From Virgisporangium aurantiacum (GTDB lineage Bacteria; Actinomycetota; Actinomycetes; Mycobacteriales; Micromonosporaceae): a stretch of 64,000 nt of DNA. Location: positions 1 to 64,000 of the forward strand of contig NZ_BOPG01000082.1 in assembly GCF_016863635.1 (NCBI RefSeq). The letters run 5' to 3'. Positions within the stretch are counted from its first letter, which is position 1. Each line of letters opens with the position of its first letter. Position numbers and translations under genes: made by a program. This document shows positions 7,284-14,214 of this stretch, piece after piece. A model generated the notes under the pieces. That model saw only the letters and a list, made by a program, of their open reading frames with translations. It had not been told where the DNA came from and searched no databases.

Positions 7284-8374
7284 GACGGGTCCTCGGTCCA
7301 CTCGTGGAGGCGGGTGTCCGCCTTGGTCCAGTCCGGCGTGATCACCTTGCCGCCCGGCGCCATCCGGACCCGCATGAGCAGGCCGAACGTGTCGCTGCCG
7401 CCGAACCGCTCGTTGAGGTACTCCTCGTTCCGGTCGCGGAACCGCTGATCCGTCAGGGCCCGGACCGCGCCGTAGACGCCCCGGCCGTACATGGCGTAGC
7501 AGAAGGTCACCGTGCGGAGGCGGTTGAACGGGTTCGGCGCGCGCAGGAAGTGGGCGACGTCTTCGCGCAGCACCTCGCGCCCGCCGGCCTTGGCGAGCAG
7601 CGCCTCGTGCCGGGTCTCCTCGTCGCCGCCGATGATCTCGAACCAGGCCTGCCAGTCCTCGCCCTCGGCGCTGTTCGTCACCTGCCGGACCGGGAGGTCG
7701 AAGAAGTCCAGCAGTTCGGCGGTGATGTCGTTCATGTCGACGCCGCCGAGCATGACCAGGTGAGTGGTGTAGTCGTCTTCGACCAGCTCGGACGACCGCC
7801 GGAAGCGCACCAGGTTGGCCGGGTTGACCGCGCGGACATGTCCGAACAGCTCGATCATGGCGTCGAGGTCGGCGTAGGTGTACGCGTCGATGTAGTCGGG
7901 GTTCTGCGGGTCGGCGTACGGCGACTTCTGCAACCGCTCCGGCAGGCGGCCGCACACGATGGTGACGGGCGCCCGGTCGGGGAAGTACCAGGAGCCGGCG
8001 GCGGGGGCGTTGCTCGGGCTCGCCGGCTGCTGCGACGGGCGGGCCGTCGCGGTGACGGTGGCCGGGCCGAGAGCGGCCTCCCGGAGCTGGATGAGCTCCG
8101 CTTCGAGGCGCTTGCGGTCGGCGTTCTCGTCGTCGGTCAGCTCGTCGTCGGTGAGCAGCCGGGGCGCCTGACCGACCGTGGCCCGGGGGGTACCGAACAG
8201 CCGCGCGTACGCGCCCAGCCGGTTCACCGGGGGGACCTTGCCGCCGTTCTCCCACGACGAGATCGCGGGCGCGCTGACGCTCAGGACGCGGGCCAACTGC
8301 TCCTGGGTGAGGTGTACCTCTTCGCGGAGCGCCCGGAGTCGCAGCGCCAGGTCAGCGGCAGGATCGGCCGACAT
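7280..8374 (-). CDS. XRE-family regulator with a large uncharacterised C-terminal sensor domain
   Basis: A 364-aa protein. The N-terminal HTH_3 is textbook: LRALREEVHLTQEQLARVLS, then VSAPAISSWENGGKVPP (residues about 12-50). A Thr/Glu-rich linker follows, then an alpha/beta domain starting at SWYFPDRAPVTIVCGRLPER (about 128) with DAMIELFGHVRAVNPANLVR, TTHLVMLGGVDMND and HFLRAPNPFNRLRTVTFCYA. The pattern of short beta strands ending in Gly/Asp suggests a nucleotide- or ligand-binding sensor, but I cannot name the family. It overlaps the downstream GT-A-like gene by 4 nt. A TTCA-N2-TGAA dyad stands 14 nt upstream of its start, suggesting autoregulation. Confidence 0.7.
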   Translation of the reverse strand: MSADPAADLALRLRALREEVHLTQEQLARVLSVSAPAISSWENGGKVPPVNRLGAYARLFGTPRATVGQAPRLLTDDELTDDENADRKRLEAELIQLREAALGPATVTATARPSQQPASPSNAPAAGSWYFPDRAPVTIVCGRLPERLQKSPYADPQNPDYIDAYTYADLDAMIELFGHVRAVNPANLVRFRRSSELVEDDYTTHLVMLGGVDMNDITAELLDFFDLPVRQVTNSAEGEDWQAWFEIIGGDEETRHEALLAKAGGREVLREDVAHFLRAPNPFNRLRTVTFCYAMYGRGVYGAVRALTDQRFRDRNEEYLNERFGGSDTFGLLMRVRMAPGGKVITPDWTKADTRLHEWTEDPS

Positions 8375-8387
8375 GAGCTTTCACCCC

Positions 8388-8594
8388 TTCAAGTGAAGTT
8401 TGGTTAGCGGCGACGCCGCACTATAACGCCGTTCTGAGCGTCGAGGAACCACTTTCGGGTCACCTTAACTATCGCTAAGTGAAGGATGCCTATTGATCGT
8501 CTTAACGAAACCGTTGCATGACCGTGCGTACAAGGTCGATACTAACTTCAAGTTTAGTCACCGTATTCAAGGTGAAGGAGGTGGTTCAAGTGAT
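8388..8594. promoter_or_regulatory. Array of about five TTCA-N2/3-TGAA dyads, candidate operators
   Basis: Copies seen: CTTCAAGTGAAG at 8388-8399 (perfect 5-bp arms), CGCTAAGTGAAG at 8473-8484, CTTCAAGTTTAG at 8546-8557, TTCAAGGTGAA at 8566-8576 and TTCAAGTGAT at 8585-8594. They fill the 340-nt gap between the divergent XRE gene and the small membrane-protein gene. The region is markedly AT-richer than its surroundings. Binding by the adjacent XRE protein is inference. Confidence 0.5.
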
Positions 8595-8714
8595 GGTAAC
8601 CAAGCCGACGGTGAAGCGGCCACCGCCACGCGCGCCGCCCACCCGGAGTACCAACTGCCCGATCGCGAACGCAGTAACCGGCTCGTATCAACCAAACGAC
8701 GCAAGGAACTCGCG

Positions 8715-8987
8715 ATGTTCGCCTCCGACCCGAAACACCTCACTCCGTCGACGCTCGCCGAGGCCGCCGCCGGTGCCGGGGATCTCCGCCCGGTCTTCTA
8801 CGGTCTGCTCCTGCTGTTCACGATGGTCGCCTGCGCCAAGCTGCTCTCCGCCGCCGTTGAGCAGGCCAGGTACGCGTTCGAGCAGTTCAAGCAGGCCGTC
8901 CGGACGCTGTTCTTCGCCCTGATGGTGGCCATGCTCGTGGCGGCGCTGGTGCTGCTCGCCTTCGCTGATCTCCTGGCGCAGGGCTGA
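8715..8987 (+). CDS. Small two-TM membrane protein (possible frameshifted N terminus)
   Basis: From ATG 8715, preceded by AAGGA at 8703-8707, the protein is 90 aa. It has two hydrophobic segments: VFYGLLLLFTMVACAKLL and LFFALMVAMLVAALVLLAF, separated by an amphipathic helix AVEQARYAFEQFKQAV. The family is unknown. A much stronger Shine-Dalgarno, AAGGAGGTGG at 8575-8584, serves ATG 8593 in another frame (MVTKPTVKRPPPRAPP...), whose codon use looks genuine only for its first part. One indel near 8635-8645 would join the two into one protein, so the true start may be 8593. The divergent XRE regulator and the operator-like array suggest joint control. Confidence 0.55.
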   Translation: MFASDPKHLTPSTLAEAAAGAGDLRPVFYGLLLLFTMVACAKLLSAAVEQARYAFEQFKQAVRTLFFALMVAMLVAALVLLAFADLLAQG

Positions 8988-9027
8988 TGCGCACCCGCCC
9001 AGCCCCCAGGACCGGGCAACCGGAAGG

Positions 9028-9061
9028 TGGGCGGGTGGCACACCGCGTGGCTACCCGCCCA
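9028..9061. terminator. Bidirectional terminator hairpin
   Basis: TGGGCGGGT (9028-9036) pairs perfectly with ACCCGCCCA (9053-9061), with a further CAC/GTG pairing in the loop. It lies between the convergent membrane-protein gene and the GDPD gene and includes the GDPD stop codon. Confidence 0.6.
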
Positions 9062-9710
9062 TTGCCCCCGGGGTGATGGTCCGGAGCAGCGGAAGGTTCT
9101 TGCTGATCACCCCGCTCACGCCGAGGCGGCGGGCGTCGTCGAGCGCTTCGGGCGTGTCCACCGGCCAGGTCAGCACCGTCCGGACGGACCTGTGCAGTTC
9201 GGCCACCACGGCCGGGGTCAGCAGGTCGCGGCGCACGGAGACCCCGGCGGCCGGTCGCCCCGACCGGAGCGTCGCGCGCAGGCGACGGAGGCCGCGCCGG
9301 CTGCCGGCGGAGAGCACCACCCGCACCTCGGGGTCCGTGAAGCGGGAGAACATCCACCAGTGCTGGGTGCAGATCCAGACCGGGGCGCGGGGCACGGCCG
9401 CACGCAGGGCGGCGGCCACCGTCGGGGCAAGATTCGGGTGGACGCCCTTGAGATCGAGCATCAGCCGGTCGGCGTCCATTTCCCCGGTGACCGCGAGCAG
9501 GTCCGCGAGCAGCGGGATCTCGACGTCACGACGGCGGCGGACCGGCTCGCCCCGGTCCCACAGGTATCGCGGCCCGAGCCACTTGCGGTGCCGGATCTCC
9601 AGCCGGCCGCGGTACCGGTGCACGTCCGCCTCGACCAGGTCGACGCCGGCGTCGAGCGCCTCCCGCAGCGACCCGACGCCGTTGCCGGCGCGGTGGGCGA
9701 CGGTGATCAC
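9051..9710 (-). CDS. Glycerophosphodiester phosphodiesterase family protein
   Basis: A 219-aa TIM-barrel GDPD-like protein. It opens ITVAHRAGNGVGSLREALDA with the catalytic His near residue 6, and has VDLVEADVHRYRGRLEIRH, matching the E-x-D metal site and the second-His region of the family, although the usual H-D is H-R here. It ends ARRLGVSGVISKNLPLL, the last barrel strand. The GTG start at 9710 overlaps the sigma-factor stop (GTGA), so it is coupled to the ECF42 gene. The substrate is presumably a glycerophosphodiester; the altered second His motif makes activity less certain. Confidence 0.75.
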   Translation of the reverse strand: MITVAHRAGNGVGSLREALDAGVDLVEADVHRYRGRLEIRHRKWLGPRYLWDRGEPVRRRRDVEIPLLADLLAVTGEMDADRLMLDLKGVHPNLAPTVAAALRAAVPRAPVWICTQHWWMFSRFTDPEVRVVLSAGSRRGLRRLRATLRSGRPAAGVSVRRDLLTPAVVAELHRSVRTVLTWPVDTPEALDDARRLGVSGVISKNLPLLRTITPGAMGG

Positions 9711-10954
9711 GTCAGTGACTCGATGCGCCGCCGCAGGAACCGGCGTTCGGCGTCGGTGGGGGCCAGTTCCAGCGCCTCGCGGTAGGCGGCAACGGCTTCG
9801 GCGTCGCGGCCGAGGCGGCGGAGCAGGTCGGCCCGCGACGCCGGCAGCAGGTGGTAGGTGGCCAGCGCACCGGTCTCGGCGAGCCGGTCGAGCAGGGTGA
9901 GGCCGAGCGCCGGCCCGTCGGCCATCGCGATCGCCACCGCCCGGTTCAACTCCACCACCGGCGACGGTACGAGCTTCGCCAGTTCGCCGTACAGGCTCGC
10001 GATCTGCGGCCAGTCGGTGTCGTCCGCGTGCGGTGCGGTCGCGTGGAGCGCGGCGATCGCCGCCTGGATCCGGTACGGGCCACGACCCGGGGTGAGCAGG
10101 CGTAGGGCCTCGTCGATCGTGGCCTGGTCCCACCGCGAGCGGTCCTGCTCGGCCAGGGTGATCATGTCGCCGTTCGCGTCGACGCGGCCGGCCCGCCGGG
10201 CGTCGTGGAACAGCATCAGCGCGAGCAGGCCGCGCGCCTCGGGCTCGTCCGGAAGCAGTTCGATCAGGACCCGCACGAGCCTGATCGCCTCCGCGGACAG
10301 CGACTGACGGATCAGGTCGGCACCGGTGCTGGCGGAGTAGCCCTCGTTGAACATCAGATAAAGGACGCCGAGCACGCCGAACGTGCGCTCCGGCAGCAGG
10401 TGGGCCGGCGGCACCCGGTACGGGATGCCCGCGTTGCGGATCTTCCGCTTGGCCCGCACGATCCGCTGGGCCATCGTCTTCTCGTCGACGAGGAACGCGC
10501 GGGCGATCTCCGGGGTGGTGAGGCCGGCGAGTGTGCGCAGGGTCAGGGCGACCCGGGCCTCGATCGGCAGGGCCGGGTGGCAGCAGGTGAACATCAGTTG
10601 CAGCCGGTCGTCCGGCACGGAGTCCTCCTCCTCCCGGCGCTCGTCCGGAACGGCGTCGGTGATCGCCACCGACCGCAGCCGGTTGGTTTCCGCGGCGCGG
10701 CGGCGGATCCGGTCGACGGCACGGTTGCGCGCGGCGGTGGTGAGCCACGCGGCGGTGCTTCTCGGCACGCCGTCGACCGGCCAGCGGGTGAGCGCCTGGG
10801 CGAACGCCTCCTGGGCACACTCCTCGGCGAGGTCCCAGTCACCGGTGACGCGGATCAGCGTCGCGACGACCCGTCCCCACTCGTTCCGGAACGCCTCGTC
10901 GACGGCGCCGCGCGCGCCGCGGGCGCCGCCGTCGCTCTCCTCTACTCCGACCAG
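9707..10954 (-). CDS. ECF42-type RNA polymerase sigma factor (DUF6596-like C terminus)
   Basis: About 415 aa. Sigma region 2 reads VVATLIRVTGDWDLAEECAQ, followed by ALTRWPVDGVPRSTAAWLTT and ARNRAVDRIRRRA. Region 4 has LTLRTLAGLTTPEIARAFLV with DEKTMAQRIVRAKRKIR. The long C-terminal part (FNEGYSASTGADLIRQSLSA, ELNRAVAIAMADGPALGLTL, AAYREALELAPTDAERRFL) is the TPR-like extension of ECF42. These sigma factors regularly sit with DGPF/YCII genes, as here. The start is unresolved: no ATG, GTG or TTG precedes region 2 except within the upstream gene; CTG 10954 is my placeholder, 12 nt inside the YCII gene's end. Confidence 0.85.
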   Translation of the reverse strand: MVGVEESDGGARGARGAVDEAFRNEWGRVVATLIRVTGDWDLAEECAQEAFAQALTRWPVDGVPRSTAAWLTTAARNRAVDRIRRRAAETNRLRSVAITDAVPDERREEEDSVPDDRLQLMFTCCHPALPIEARVALTLRTLAGLTTPEIARAFLVDEKTMAQRIVRAKRKIRNAGIPYRVPPAHLLPERTFGVLGVLYLMFNEGYSASTGADLIRQSLSAEAIRLVRVLIELLPDEPEARGLLALMLFHDARRAGRVDANGDMITLAEQDRSRWDQATIDEALRLLTPGRGPYRIQAAIAALHATAPHADDTDWPQIASLYGELAKLVPSPVVELNRAVAIAMADGPALGLTLLDRLAETGALATYHLLPASRADLLRRLGRDAEAVAAYREALELAPTDAERRFLRRRIESLT

Positions 10955-11265
10955 AACGGCCTCACCTCGATAAGCCCGGCCCGCGCCATCGGATGCAGCG
11001 CGGCGATCTCGACTGCCTCGTCGAGATCCTTGCAGTCGAGGACGTCGTAGCCGGCGATCCACTCCTTGGTGTCGGCGAACGGCCCGTCGGTGATGAGGCG
11101 GCCGTAGTCGCGGATCGTGGTGGCGTCGCTGGTCGCGGCCAGGATGTCGCCTTCGAGACGCACACCGCGCCGCTCGGTTTCGGCGAGCCACTGCTCGATG
11201 GTCAGGCCGGTCTCGCCCTCGCTCGGCGCACCGGGTTCCGCGCAGACGAACAGCATGAACTTCAT
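10942..11265 (-). CDS. YCII/DGPF-domain protein, ECF42 partner 1
   Basis: About 107 aa from ATG 11265 (GTG 11268 also possible). It has the family start MKFMLFVCAEPG and the signature TDGPFADTKEWIAGYDVLDC, ending AGLIEVRPFWSE. DGPF-domain proteins are the conserved companions of ECF42 sigma factors. Their biochemical role is unproven, though they resemble YCII enzymes that dehalogenate or bind small metabolites. It lies directly upstream of the sigma gene and follows the second DGPF gene after 3 nt, forming one operon. Confidence 0.88.
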   Translation of the reverse strand: MKFMLFVCAEPGAPSEGETGLTIEQWLAETERRGVRLEGDILAATSDATTIRDYGRLITDGPFADTKEWIAGYDVLDCKDLDEAVEIAALHPMARAGLIEVRPFWSE

Positions 11266-11268
11266 CAC

Positions 11269-11613
11269 TCAGCCTTCCGCGTGCACGTGGAACGGACGGA
11301 TCTCGACGGTCTGGTGCGCGGCCGGGTGCATCGACGCCACCTCGATCGCGACGTCGAGGTCGTCGACCTCGATCACCTCGAACCCGCCGATGTGCTCCTT
11401 GGTGTCGGCGAACGGCCCGTCGGTGATCAGCACCTCGCCGTTGCGCACCCGCACCGTGACGGCCGTGTTCGGCGGCCGCAGCCGCGCACCGTGGTGCGGG
11501 AAGCCGCGCTCCTCCACCGCCTTCGTCCAGGCCACGAACTCCGGCATCACGACGATCTCCTCGGGGGCGGGCTCATCCCGTCCGTCCCCGATCATCCACA
11601 GCATGTACCGCAT
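11269..11613 (-). CDS. YCII/DGPF-domain protein, ECF42 partner 2
   Basis: A 114-aa paralogue of the next gene, beginning MRYMLWMIGDGRDEPAPEEI and carrying TDGPFADTKEHIGGFEVIEV. The operon order is DGPF, DGPF, ECF42, GDPD. Two tandem DGPF genes with a single ECF42 are common in actinobacteria. The ATG has GAGAGGAA upstream. The start overlaps the 3' end of the HEAT-repeat gene by 41 nt, an unusually long same-strand overlap. Confidence 0.88.
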   Translation of the reverse strand: MRYMLWMIGDGRDEPAPEEIVVMPEFVAWTKAVEERGFPHHGARLRPPNTAVTVRVRNGEVLITDGPFADTKEHIGGFEVIEVDDLDVAIEVASMHPAAHQTVEIRPFHVHAEG

Positions 11614-12835
11614 GGGGGTTCCTCTCCGCGTTCGGTGCGCCTCTCACCCCGTAGACGCCGTGCCGGTCCGAAATCGACAGCGACGCCAGAGCATTTTTCG
11701 CGGCTTCGCGGATCCGGCGCTCGGGGGCGTGCCCGGCGAGCCGGGTGATCGGGCCGGCCAGCCATCGTCGCAGACCGGCGGTGCGCAGCCGCAGCCGTGA
11801 CACCAGCACCGGCAGGGCCCGGAGCGCCTCCCAGCGGACCTGTTCGTCGGGGTCGTCGAGGAGCGCCCGGAGCCGATCGACATCGGTGCGGTCGCCCATC
11901 CTGGCGAGGCTGCGGGCCGCCACGGCCCGGGAAAGTGGTGAATCATCCGCGACCGCCGCCCGGAGGTGCTCGACCGGTGCCCGCTCCAGCCGGGCCGTCC
12001 ATGCCCACCGGGCCGCATGCCGCACGCTCCCGACGGGATCGGCCATGAGCCGGCGGAGCAGCGCCCCGGCATCGTCGGTACGGACGAGCGCGTCGGCCAC
12101 CGCGAGCCGGACCCGGTCGTGGTCGGCCGCGGCGGCGTCGAGCAGGTCCCATCGGGCGCCGGCGGCCAGGCCGGCCACCGCGCGGATCCGGACCTCCACG
12201 CTCGGGTCGGCCAGCGCGTCGGCGCAGAGTTCGACGTACCCGGGCGCCTCGACGAGGATCAGGACCCGCAGGCTGTTGGCCCGCACCTGGTTCGACGGAT
12301 GCAGGAGCAACGGTCGGACGGCGGCAGACGAGTCCATGCGGGCCAACGACAGGGTGGCCGCACCGCCCGCCTGGCTGTCGGCGAGCACGGCGCACAGGGC
12401 GGCGATCACCGTGGGATCGTCGGTGCGCATGCCGCCCAGCGCCTCGGCGGCCCGCGCCTGCGGACGTCGCCCGCCCAGCCGGGCCAGCAGCAGGTCGCGG
12501 GCGGGCGCCGGATCGATGCGGCCGATCGTGAGCATGGCCCGGGCGCGCACCAGCGGGGTGGGATCGTCGAGCAGGGGCACGAGCGCCTCGACCACGGCGT
12601 GCCGGGTGGACGGGTCGGCATCGGCGGCCGCATGACCGAGGCTCGTCACGGCCGCCCATCGCACGAGGAAGTGCGGGCCGGCGAGCTCCGCGATGAGGGC
12701 CTCGATCACCGCCGGGCCGGCGAGCTCGGGATGTCGCCGCACCAGCGTGCCCAGGCCCTTGGCCGCCTGGTACCGCCGCCAATCGTCGGGTTCCCGAAGC
12801 ATCCGGACGAGCCGGTCGACCTGGCGCTCACGCAT
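11573..12835 (-). CDS. HEAT-repeat protein
   Basis: About 420 aa made almost entirely of HEAT/PBS-lyase-like repeats of about 30 residues: for example VRWAAVTSLGHAAADADPST, DPTPLVRARAMLTIGRID, DPSVEVRIRAVAGLAAGARW, VRLAVADALVRTDDAGALL and DPDEQVRWEALRALPVLVS. Such superhelical arrays act as protein-binding scaffolds. No catalytic domain is visible. The last 15 or so residues are encoded by DNA shared with the start of the downstream YCII gene and look unconserved. Start at ATG 12835 (or the adjoining GTG 12838). Confidence 0.8.
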   Translation of the reverse strand: MRERQVDRLVRMLREPDDWRRYQAAKGLGTLVRRHPELAGPAVIEALIAELAGPHFLVRWAAVTSLGHAAADADPSTRHAVVEALVPLLDDPTPLVRARAMLTIGRIDPAPARDLLLARLGGRRPQARAAEALGGMRTDDPTVIAALCAVLADSQAGGAATLSLARMDSSAAVRPLLLHPSNQVRANSLRVLILVEAPGYVELCADALADPSVEVRIRAVAGLAAGARWDLLDAAAADHDRVRLAVADALVRTDDAGALLRRLMADPVGSVRHAARWAWTARLERAPVEHLRAAVADDSPLSRAVAARSLARMGDRTDVDRLRALLDDPDEQVRWEALRALPVLVSRLRLRTAGLRRWLAGPITRLAGHAPERRIREAAKNALASLSISDRHGVYGVRGAPNAERNPHAVHAVDDRGRTG

Positions 12836-12851
12836 CACCCAGACCGTAAGG

Positions 12852-12885
12852 GCCCGTGTCGAATCCCCCCGAGTTCGACACGGGC
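12852..12885. terminator. Hairpin terminator downstream of SnoaL-like gene
   Basis: GCCCGTGTCGAA (12852-12863) and TTCGACACGGGC (12874-12885) form a perfect 12-bp stem with a 10-nt loop in the gap between the SnoaL-like gene and the HEAT-repeat gene, both on the minus strand. There is no U-tract, which is common for actinobacterial terminators. Confidence 0.6.
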
Positions 12886-12895
12886 TCTACCGATT

Positions 12896-12926
12896 GCGCT
12901 CGCTCCGCTCGCGCGGGCCCGGGGCC
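12896..12926. repeat. GC-rich dispersed repeat, copy 1
   Basis: The 31-nt sequence starting GCGCTCGCTCCGCTCGCGCG and ending GGGCCCGGGGCC recurs in inverted orientation at 41523-41554 with a single inserted G. Both copies are intergenic and next to a hairpin. It is probably an intergenic repeat of this genome. Confidence 0.65.
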
Positions 12927-12933
12927 GGCTAGG

Positions 12934-13368
12934 TCACCCGGCGCTGGCCAGGTCGTGCGAGTCGTGGTTGACCCAGAACTCGACGATCTGACCGTGCTCG
13001 ATGCGCACGATGTCGACGCCGGACGAGCGGACCACGGTTCCGGACGGGCCCCAGGATCCCGCGACGCGGGTGATGCCGGTGAGCGTCCACCGCCCGACGA
13101 TCATGTGCACGCCGAGCACCGGCCCCACCTGGACCGACAGTTCGAAGTCGACGAACGCCGAGCGCACCGCCTCGGCCCACGCGAGCAGGTCGGACCTGTC
13201 GCCGATGTGCTCCGGCCGGCTGGCCGTGTGCGGGAAGTGCGCGACGAGCGTGGGGGCGAGCAGGTCGTCGGATCGGTTGTCGCCGTTACGGAGCGCCAGC
13301 CACTGCGTCCAGAGCGACAGCCGTTGGTCGACCGAGGGGGCGGTGACGTGGTTCGTGTTGACCGTCAA
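12934..13368 (-). CDS. SnoaL-like/NTF2-fold protein
   Basis: A 144-aa protein with the SnoaL/ester-cyclase-like pattern: NRSDDLLAPTLVAHFPHTAS, then DLLAWAEAVRSAFVDFELSV, then VGRWTLTGITRVAGSWGPSG and a final GVDIVRIEHGQIVEFWVNHD. Such small alpha+beta barrels are isomerases, cyclases or binding proteins; the ligand is unknown. The TTG at 13368 has AAGGGA 8 nt upstream and is the best start. It overlaps the end of the WYL regulator gene by 83 nt, suggesting that the regulator and this protein are expressed together. Confidence 0.75.
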   Translation of the reverse strand: MTVNTNHVTAPSVDQRLSLWTQWLALRNGDNRSDDLLAPTLVAHFPHTASRPEHIGDRSDLLAWAEAVRSAFVDFELSVQVGPVLGVHMIVGRWTLTGITRVAGSWGPSGTVVRSSGVDIVRIEHGQIVEFWVNHDSHDLASAG

Positions 13369-14167
13369 CGCGAAAGTCCCTTCTGTGTGCTTCAGGGGCC
13401 GTTCGACCTATCCTCGCCCCAGGTGAGGGCACCCTCCTGTCCGCATTTCTGACGCTGTCGCCTTCCAGACGCAGCGGTGCCGTGCCGAGGTCGCCCACGT
13501 TCAACCCGGCCAGCGACGCCAGCCGGGGTGCGGCGACCTCCTCGGTGCGGGCGAACTGAACCACCCGGTCGAGCCGGAACTCGCGGATGCCCTCGCGCAG
13601 CCGGCACCACGCGATGAGGTACCAGTGCTCGCCACCGCCGGCCAGCCCGATCGGCTCGACCGCCCGCGACGACAGCCGGCCGTTGCGGTCGTAGTACTCG
13701 ATGGTGACCACCGACCGGCTCCACACCGCCTCTTCGGCCTCGCGCAGCACCTCGACCGGCCCGGCCGTGGCGGCGGCCGGCTGGACCAGGCAGACCCGCC
13801 CGGCCATCGACCGGGTCGCCGCCAGGTCGTGCGGCGCCATGACGGCGACCAACTTGTGCAGTGCCGACCGCGCCGCCGCGGCGAACGGGGTGCCGGCCAT
13901 CGCGCTCAGCGCGACCGCGGTGGCGATCGCCTCCCGGGGCGTGATGTTCAGCGGGGGCAACGTGTACGCGCGATCGAGCACGTAGCCGCCCCGACGCCCG
14001 GGCTCGGCGTAGATCGGCACGCCGGCCTGCTGAAGCGCGCCGATGTCACGGCGGATCGTGCGAACGTCGACCTCGAAGTGCTCGGCCAGCCGGCGCGCGC
14101 TCCGGGCACCGGGACGCACCCGCCGGAGCTCTTCCACCAGCGCATATAGACGATCGGTACGGTTCAC
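13286..14167 (-). CDS. WYL-domain transcriptional regulator (YafY/PafBC type)
   Basis: The 293-aa frame has an N-terminal HTH_11 domain: RLYALVEELRRVRPGARSAR, VDVRTIRRDIGALQQAGVPI and AEPGRRGGYVLD. The WYL domain follows with VVTIEYYDRNGRLSSRAVEP, then GGEHWYLIAWCRLREGIREF (the W-Y-L triad appears as WYLIAW) and RLDRV. The last 50 or so residues, after LGTAPLRLEGDS, are Arg/His-rich, overlap the SnoaL-like gene and do not look like a WYL end; an indel near 13450 may have moved the frame past its natural stop. WYL regulators sense nucleic acid or small ligands; the target here is unknown. Confidence 0.8.
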   Translation of the reverse strand: MNRTDRLYALVEELRRVRPGARSARRLAEHFEVDVRTIRRDIGALQQAGVPIYAEPGRRGGYVLDRAYTLPPLNITPREAIATAVALSAMAGTPFAAAARSALHKLVAVMAPHDLAATRSMAGRVCLVQPAAATAGPVEVLREAEEAVWSRSVVTIEYYDRNGRLSSRAVEPIGLAGGGEHWYLIAWCRLREGIREFRLDRVVQFARTEEVAAPRLASLAGLNVGDLGTAPLRLEGDSVRNADRRVPSPGARIGRTAPEAHRRDFRVDGQHEPRHRPLGRPTAVALDAVAGAP

Positions 14168-14179
14168 GGAGCAACGTTA

Positions 14180-14214
14180 CCGAGAGGGTATGACAAAAAG
14201 TCATACCCTCTCGG
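14180..14214. terminator. Perfect 15-bp inverted repeat at the SARP stop / upstream of the WYL gene
   Basis: CCGAGAGGGTATGAC (14180-14194) and GTCATACCCTCTCGG (14200-14214) are perfectly complementary around a 5-nt loop (AAAAA). The right arm contains the SARP stop and last codons, and the left arm is 13 nt upstream of the WYL gene. It can terminate SARP transcripts; the core TATGAC-N5-GTCATA could equally be an operator for the WYL regulator. Confidence 0.6.
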
